In this document: positions 6,088 to 8,465 of the stretch, one piece after another
How the letters are laid out: the number at the start of each line of letters is the position of its first letter
Numbering within the stretch: position 1 is the first letter of the stretch
Assembly: GCA_025056955.1 (NCBI GenBank)
Contig: JANWYL010000120.1
Coordinates: 1-8,465, forward strand
Direction: 5' to 3'
DNA: 8,465 nt
From: Sandaracinaceae bacterium
GTDB taxonomy: Bacteria; Myxococcota_A; Polyangia; Polyangiales; Sandaracinaceae
The notes under the pieces: generated by a model
What the model saw: the letters and a program-made list of their open reading frames with translations, nothing else
Told to the model about the DNA's origin: nothing
The model's database searches: none
Translations under genes and position numbers: made by a program

Positions 6088-7236
6088 TCACCCACCATCA
6101 ACACCATGAATGCAAAAGCGAGTGATGAGTGAAGCATACACTTCAACTGCACGGTGAAGCATGGTGAGAGACAAACGCTCATTTGGTTGGTGGGCGCTTT
6201 CAATCTCACCTGGGCCTAAAACAACCACATCCCATCCACCGAGCTCATAAAATGGGGCCTCGGTTGCAAAAGAGGCAGTTCCAGCAGCCTCTCCAAGAAG
6301 CTTCTCCACCGCACGCACCAGTACCGACGTGCCTGAATTTTCAAAAGGGGGAATCGCCGGAGCAATTGAAGCCATCTGAAGTTCTACCCCCATCCCCTTG
6401 ACCGCTTCTTTGGCTCGCTGTAAGAGCTCTTCGCGCAATGCCGCGATCTCGACTCCAGGCAAGAGGCGAATATCGAAGCCAAGCTCGGAGTAAGGGGCGA
6501 TCCGATTTGGGTTGTCTCCACCTCGGATGAAACCAAAGTTAATCGTGATGGTCGGTGGGTGAAATTCAGAACGAAGGTATTTGGTGGCAAGCTCCTTTTC
6601 AAACTGGGTGATCGCATTCATCACCCTGCGCATCGCTTCGATGGCGTTTGCTCCCTGTGATGGGTTACTCGAGTGGCCGGAGCGCCCCCAAATTTCAATC
6701 CGTTCGACCGCGACGCCCTTGTGCATGCGCACTGCTCGCATCGATGTGGGTTCCCCAATCACTGCAAAGCGTGCTTTTGGCATGCCCCTTTTGAGCAGTG
6801 TGCGCACCCCGCTCATGCCGCTTTCTTCGTCAGCAGTCGCAATAACCCACAAAGGATGCTTCCAGTTGAACTCCATGGTGCGCTCGATCGCTTCAAAGAA
6901 GGCAACAAAAGCCCCCTTCATATCGCTCACGCCAAGCCCATACAGCCAATCCCCATCCTCAGCGAGCTCAAAAGGATTGCTCGCCCAACGCCCCTCCTCG
7001 TAAGGGACAGTGTCTGTGTGCCCAGCCAATACGAGGCCCCCTTCTCCACTTCCGCGGCATGCTACAAGATTAAGCTTGCCTCGCTTCGAGTCGGCTGTTT
7101 GGAGTTCGACGCGAAACCCCAACCCCTCAAGCCAATTCGCGAGCAATTCCACGATGGGGCGGTTGCTTTGGTCATATTCCTCGAGCACTGAGCTCACCGA
7201 TGGAATCGAGACCAGTTGCCTTAGGCGCTCCCGCAT
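6088..7236 (-). CDS. argE: Acetylornithine deacetylase
   Basis: This M20 zinc metallopeptidase hydrolyses N2-acetylornithine to ornithine and acetate in arginine synthesis. From the ATG at 7236 it is 382 residues, almost the E. coli length of 383. A TTG at 7266 would add ten residues; neither start has a strong Shine-Dalgarno. Motifs along the chain are PSVSS...DQSN, AGHTDTVP (metal ligand H73, conserved D75), GVSDMKG (bridging D105), TADEES (catalytic E137, ligand E138), GEPTS (E162), the lid-domain SGHSS (H188) and AHQPNE (ligand H349). All expected metal ligands are present. The DQSN and AHQP contexts, the length, and the argA gene 3 nt downstream favour ArgE over the related DapE. Having argE together with argA implies the linear acetyl cycle, without ArgJ recycling. 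Confidence 0.94.
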   Translation of the reverse strand: MRERLRQLVSIPSVSSVLEEYDQSNRPIVELLANWLEGLGFRVELQTADSKRGKLNLVACRGSGEGGLVLAGHTDTVPYEEGRWASNPFELAEDGDWLYGLGVSDMKGAFVAFFEAIERTMEFNWKHPLWVIATADEESGMSGVRTLLKRGMPKARFAVIGEPTSMRAVRMHKGVAVERIEIWGRSGHSSNPSQGANAIEAMRRVMNAITQFEKELATKYLRSEFHPPTITINFGFIRGGDNPNRIAPYSELGFDIRLLPGVEIAALREELLQRAKEAVKGMGVELQMASIAPAIPPFENSGTSVLVRAVEKLLGEAAGTASFATEAPFYELGGWDVVVLGPGEIESAHQPNERLSLTMLHRAVEVYASLITRFCIHGVDGG

Positions 7237-7282
7237 GGCGATGCCACTTGAAAGCAGTGAAAACAATATTTGAATGCCTGGT

Positions 7283-7324
7283 AAAAAAAGGGCTTGCGCA
7301 GGAGGGCTTCAGTTCGGCCCTCCT
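7283..7324 (-). terminator. Hairpin with displaced U-tract after the GST gene
   Basis: In the minus-strand transcript, AGGAGGGC (7324-7317) and GCCCTCCT (7307-7300) form a perfect 8-bp stem with a 9-nt loop. After 10 nt there is a run of seven T (7289-7283). The stem includes the last codons of the GST gene, and its stop codon lies in the loop. The gap between stem and T-run makes it a weak or partial terminator. It could reduce read-through into argE, whose start is about 50 nt beyond. Confidence 0.45.
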
Positions 7325-7938
7325 CTCATCAGCTCCGCTTCGGCTTCCAACGCAGCCTTGACTGCTGAATTTGCTCTCACTCGCTCTTCATAGGCAGCAA
7401 GCTTTGGCCAAGTGCTGAGCTGCATGCGGATCCACGGTAACCAAGTGAGCACAGTAAAGAGGTAGGCATCAGGAGCAGTGAGGTTTTCGCCAAACAAGTA
7501 GGAGCCTCCTCCAAGTCGCTGGTCGAGGTATGCAAGCCGACGCTCAATTCTTTCCCGAGCCCATTGTTTGCCCTCCTCAGGCATGGGGTTGGCGAAAAAA
7601 GGGCCAAACGACTTGTGCAATTCGGTGGCAATGAAGCTCAGCATTTCCATGGCCCGATAACGTTCAAAAGTGCCTAAGGGTGGCATAAAGGCCAGTTCAG
7701 GCCTCTGATCAGCCAAGTATTGAAGAATTACCGAAACTTCACCCAAGCGCTCGCCATTGGGTAGCTCCAACATGGGCACATAACCAAGAGGTTGAATGGC
7801 GAGATAGTCTTCACCCGCCCGCGTGCGTTTGCTCCGCAAGTCAACAACCTCAAGTAGAAAATCGAGATTGAGTGCACGCAGTGCAATGTGAGGTGCAAGA
7901 GAACACGCTCCAGGTGTCATGTACAACTTATAGGTCAT
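7309..7938 (-). CDS. Glutathione S-transferase, beta class
   Basis: Beta-class GSTs are bacterial cytoplasmic or periplasmic dimers that bind glutathione, often as a mixed disulfide, and act in detoxification and redox defence. The 209-residue protein has the typical thioredoxin-fold N-terminal domain: YKLYMTPGACSLAPHIAL with the class-defining Cys12, cis-proline V54-P55 and GEVSVILQYLAD (66-77). The all-helical C-terminal domain has ATELHKSFGP with the class-typical His108, and the N-capping box T154-A-P-D157 in LTAPDAYLFTV. The length equals that of the enzymes from E. coli and Proteus. AGGG lies 4 nt before the ATG at 7938. No signal peptide is seen. It precedes argE by 72 nt with a hairpin between, so membership of the arg operon is uncertain, and the physiological substrate cannot be read from the sequence. 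Confidence 0.94.
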   Translation of the reverse strand: MTYKLYMTPGACSLAPHIALRALNLDFLLEVVDLRSKRTRAGEDYLAIQPLGYVPMLELPNGERLGEVSVILQYLADQRPELAFMPPLGTFERYRAMEMLSFIATELHKSFGPFFANPMPEEGKQWARERIERRLAYLDQRLGGGSYLFGENLTAPDAYLFTVLTWLPWIRMQLSTWPKLAAYEERVRANSAVKAALEAEAELMRGGPN

Positions 7939-8055
7939 GTTGCCCTAGATACCGCCGAGATTGGCAGGCGCAAGCGGCCTATCGAGCTCTTTTGTAGGCA
8001 AAAGCATCTTTTCACCAAGGACATCACCAAGACAGGTTGTTGGGCGATTCCCTAA

Positions 8056-8465
8056 CTACCAATCTTCTTTTGGTGGTGGTTGTTCAGGAGCAACGGTGAG
8101 AAACAAGCGCTGGCTCCAACGAACACCATTTGAATGCCCCTCAAGGATAAATGGATAGGACTCAGTAGGTGCGGCCAGATCAGATACTTCAACCACCAAC
8201 AGGATGCGGTTCGGATCTCTCGTCACTGCGACGATACCAACCACATGTGGAGGGAGGCCAATGGCTTGAATCTCGATGGGGTCGTCAAAAGAAGGGCGTC
8301 TTTCGACTTCCACTTCGATGCTCGCTCGGGAGCCAGCAACAACCTCGATGTGGTTTCCATGAGGTCGAAGCCGAAATGGCTCCTCTATAGGGTAAAGCGT
8401 GGAATGCATGGCAAGAGTTTGCGCTTCCCCAAGTTGCCTGCCAAGCATGAAGTGGTGATTCTTGT
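8056..8465 (-). CDS. C-terminal part of a protein with Ig-like beta-sandwich repeats (partial)
   Basis: The minus frame is open to the right edge, so this is the end of a larger protein; the ATG at 8448 is probably internal. The last 110 residues or so form one domain of the pattern EEPFRLRP, then an IEVVAGSRASIEVEVERR strand pair, DDPIEIQAIGLPPHVVG, ILLVVEVSD, YPFILEGHSNGVRW and a closing LFLTVAP. This order (hydrophobic strand, aG-x-x-a-x-I-x-V-x-V-x-R, glLP-x-V, then a-x-G) is typical of Ig-like repeats in large exported proteins of planctomycetes and myxobacteria. Residues before it look like the end of a preceding repeat (GRQLGEAQTLA). A Pro-rich tail APEQPPPKEDW follows, ending at TAG 8058-8056. 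No catalytic residues are seen. Function is unknown, and the family is inferred from pattern only. Confidence 0.75.
   Translation of the reverse strand, partial: KNHHFMLGRQLGEAQTLAMHSTLYPIEEPFRLRPHGNHIEVVAGSRASIEVEVERRPSFDDPIEIQAIGLPPHVVGIVAVTRDPNRILLVVEVSDLAAPTESYPFILEGHSNGVRWSQRLFLTVAPEQPPPKEDW

Noticed and set aside
7989..8004. CTTTTG-TAGG-CAAAAG inverted repeat between gst and the Ig-like gene
   Set aside because: Six-pair AU-rich stem with no U-tract on the minus strand; too weak to call a terminator. The nearby direct repeat of TCACCAA (8012-8018 and 8024-8030) is also likely chance.

Overview
The window looks like a chromosomal segment of a Gram-negative bacterium, most likely from the myxobacterial/deltaproteobacterial side (Myxococcota or Bradymonadota-like). 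The pointers are a lipoprotein with four Myxococcus-type cysteine-rich repeats (CGNG..E.GEECDDGN...GDGC...C, the DUF4215/TIGR02232 family), two lipobox-bearing proteins, and an E. coli-like ArgA/ArgE pair. G+C looks moderate by eye and was not calculated, so it does not resemble a very GC-rich Myxococcus. The taxonomic placement is inference. I see no mobile element, CRISPR array, tRNA or rRNA.

Layout. Positions 1-1219 (minus) hold the N-terminal 406 codons of dnaX, the clamp-loader gamma/tau subunit, running off the left edge. A divergent 123-bp gap carries a sigma70-like promoter with an inverted repeat centred on its -35 box. It drives a small heat-shock protein gene (1343-1767, plus) that is broken by a clean one-base deletion at about 1515. 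A short AT/GC-mixed tandem repeat (1803-1852) sits between hsp20 and a convergent two-gene minus-strand unit. That unit comprises a cysteine-rich-repeat lipoprotein (3895-2483) followed after 1 nt by a smaller exported protein (2481-1843) resembling DUF2846. A perfect 17-bp palindrome (3974-3990) lies in the promoter region of the lipoprotein gene and also upstream of a divergent lipid-anchored single-domain rhodanese (4067-4507).

From 4621 onward everything is on the minus strand. Listed in transcription order from the right, these are: the C-terminal part of a protein with Ig-like beta-sandwich repeats (8465-8056), a beta-class glutathione S-transferase (7938-7309) with a hairpin over its stop codon, argE (7236-6088) and argA (6084-4621). 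argE and argA are separated by 3 nt and surely form an operon. ArgA makes N-acetylglutamate and ArgE removes the acetyl group from N-acetylornithine, which together imply the linear (acetate-releasing) route to ornithine and arginine rather than the ArgJ cycle.

No stretch over 300 bases lacks a gene. The gaps 4508-4620 (between the convergent rhodanese and argA genes) and 7939-8055 (between gst and the Ig-like gene) contain no gene and no convincing terminator. The genes are mostly housekeeping or surface-protein genes. I do not see a clear new multi-gene system. The points most worth checking are the frameshifted hsp20, the lipoprotein/exported-protein pair with its palindromic control site, and the ArgA N-terminal extension.
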